DNA of 6,583 bases from Deltaproteobacteria bacterium (GTDB lineage: Bacteria; Myxococcota; B64-G9), in the NCBI GenBank assembly GCA_030591745.1, contig JAUVAM010000229.1:1-6583 (forward strand), given 5' to 3'. Under the pieces are notes generated by a model. The model saw only the letters and a program-made list of their open reading frames with translations, made no database searches and was not told the origin of the DNA. Below are positions 6,420 to 6,583 of the stretch, piece by piece (the stretch's first letter is position 1; every line of letters starts with the position of its first letter). The translations under genes were made by a program, and so were the position numbers.

Positions 6420-6583
6420 ATGCGGTGGTGGATTCGGTTGGCGGCTGTTGTTTGCTGCCAGCTTTGGGTGACGGGTGTCTTGTCCGCGCCGGTGGATATT
6501 TTGGCGCAGGATAGCCAAGTGTTTATGCGGCCCAGCGGTGCGGCCGATGTTATCTATTCCATGACATTTCGGGACAACGAGGG
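6420..6583 (+). CDS. Exported protein, 5' end only
   Basis: The frame starts at ATG 6420 and is open to the right edge, giving 54 residues plus two bases; the C-terminus is outside the window. GGAGGTG (6407-6413) lies 6 bases upstream, a strong ribosome binding site. The start MRWWIRLAAVVCCQLWV is a signal peptide with Arg2 and Arg6, a hydrophobic core to about residue 22, and likely cleavage after LSA (23). The mature part begins PVDILAQDSQVFMRPSGAAD and continues into a beta-like stretch (VIYSMTFRDNEG). Function is unknown from this fragment. The gap after the lipoprotein stop is 25 bases, so it belongs to the same run. A double cysteine at 12-13 lies inside the signal and is not expected to be lipidated, since no L-[AS]-[GA]-C pattern surrounds it. 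Confidence 0.7.
   Translation, partial: MRWWIRLAAVVCCQLWVTGVLSAPVDILAQDSQVFMRPSGAADVIYSMTFRDNE

Overview
The window looks like chromosomal DNA from a Gram-negative bacterium of moderately high GC. The reasons are a signal-peptide-bearing putative beta-barrel protein, a SmpA/OmlA-type lipoprotein and a long-chain polyprenyl diphosphate synthase. A deltaproteobacterial-type lineage (Myxococcota or Desulfobacterota and relatives) would fit the gene mix and the frequent TTG leucine codons, but this is an impression, not a proof. There are no rRNA or tRNA genes, insertion sequences, CRISPR arrays or phage genes that I can recognise.

Layout: two divergent gene blocks meet at about 2050-2212. The minus-strand block (2186 down to 1, leaving the window on the left) starts with a polyprenyl diphosphate synthase (ispB-like, probably making the quinone side chain). 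Two small multi-pass membrane proteins of unknown function follow. The second overlaps neither neighbour, starts 2 bases after the stop of the first, and is cut by the window edge. These two genes are lower in GC than the rest.

The plus-strand block (2212 to the right edge) is one tightly packed run. It holds a class I mannose-6-phosphate isomerase (manA), an NCS2/AzgA-like permease, a small exported beta-barrel-like protein, a cytoplasmic protein with a probable winged-helix N-terminus, a SmpA/OmlA-domain lipoprotein, and the start of another exported protein that leaves the window. Gaps are 17 bases, a 14-base overlap, 11, 62 and 25 bases, with good Shine-Dalgarno sequences and no visible terminator. 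The block is therefore probably co-transcribed at least in part.

Functionally, manA links fructose-6-phosphate to mannose-6-phosphate for surface polysaccharide, and the permease probably moves a nucleobase-like or other small anion. The last four genes look like an uncharacterised envelope module. Nothing here is a clear new defence or mobile system. The parts most worth a second look are the unknown membrane pair, the downstream envelope module, and the divergent control region with its uncertain ispB start.
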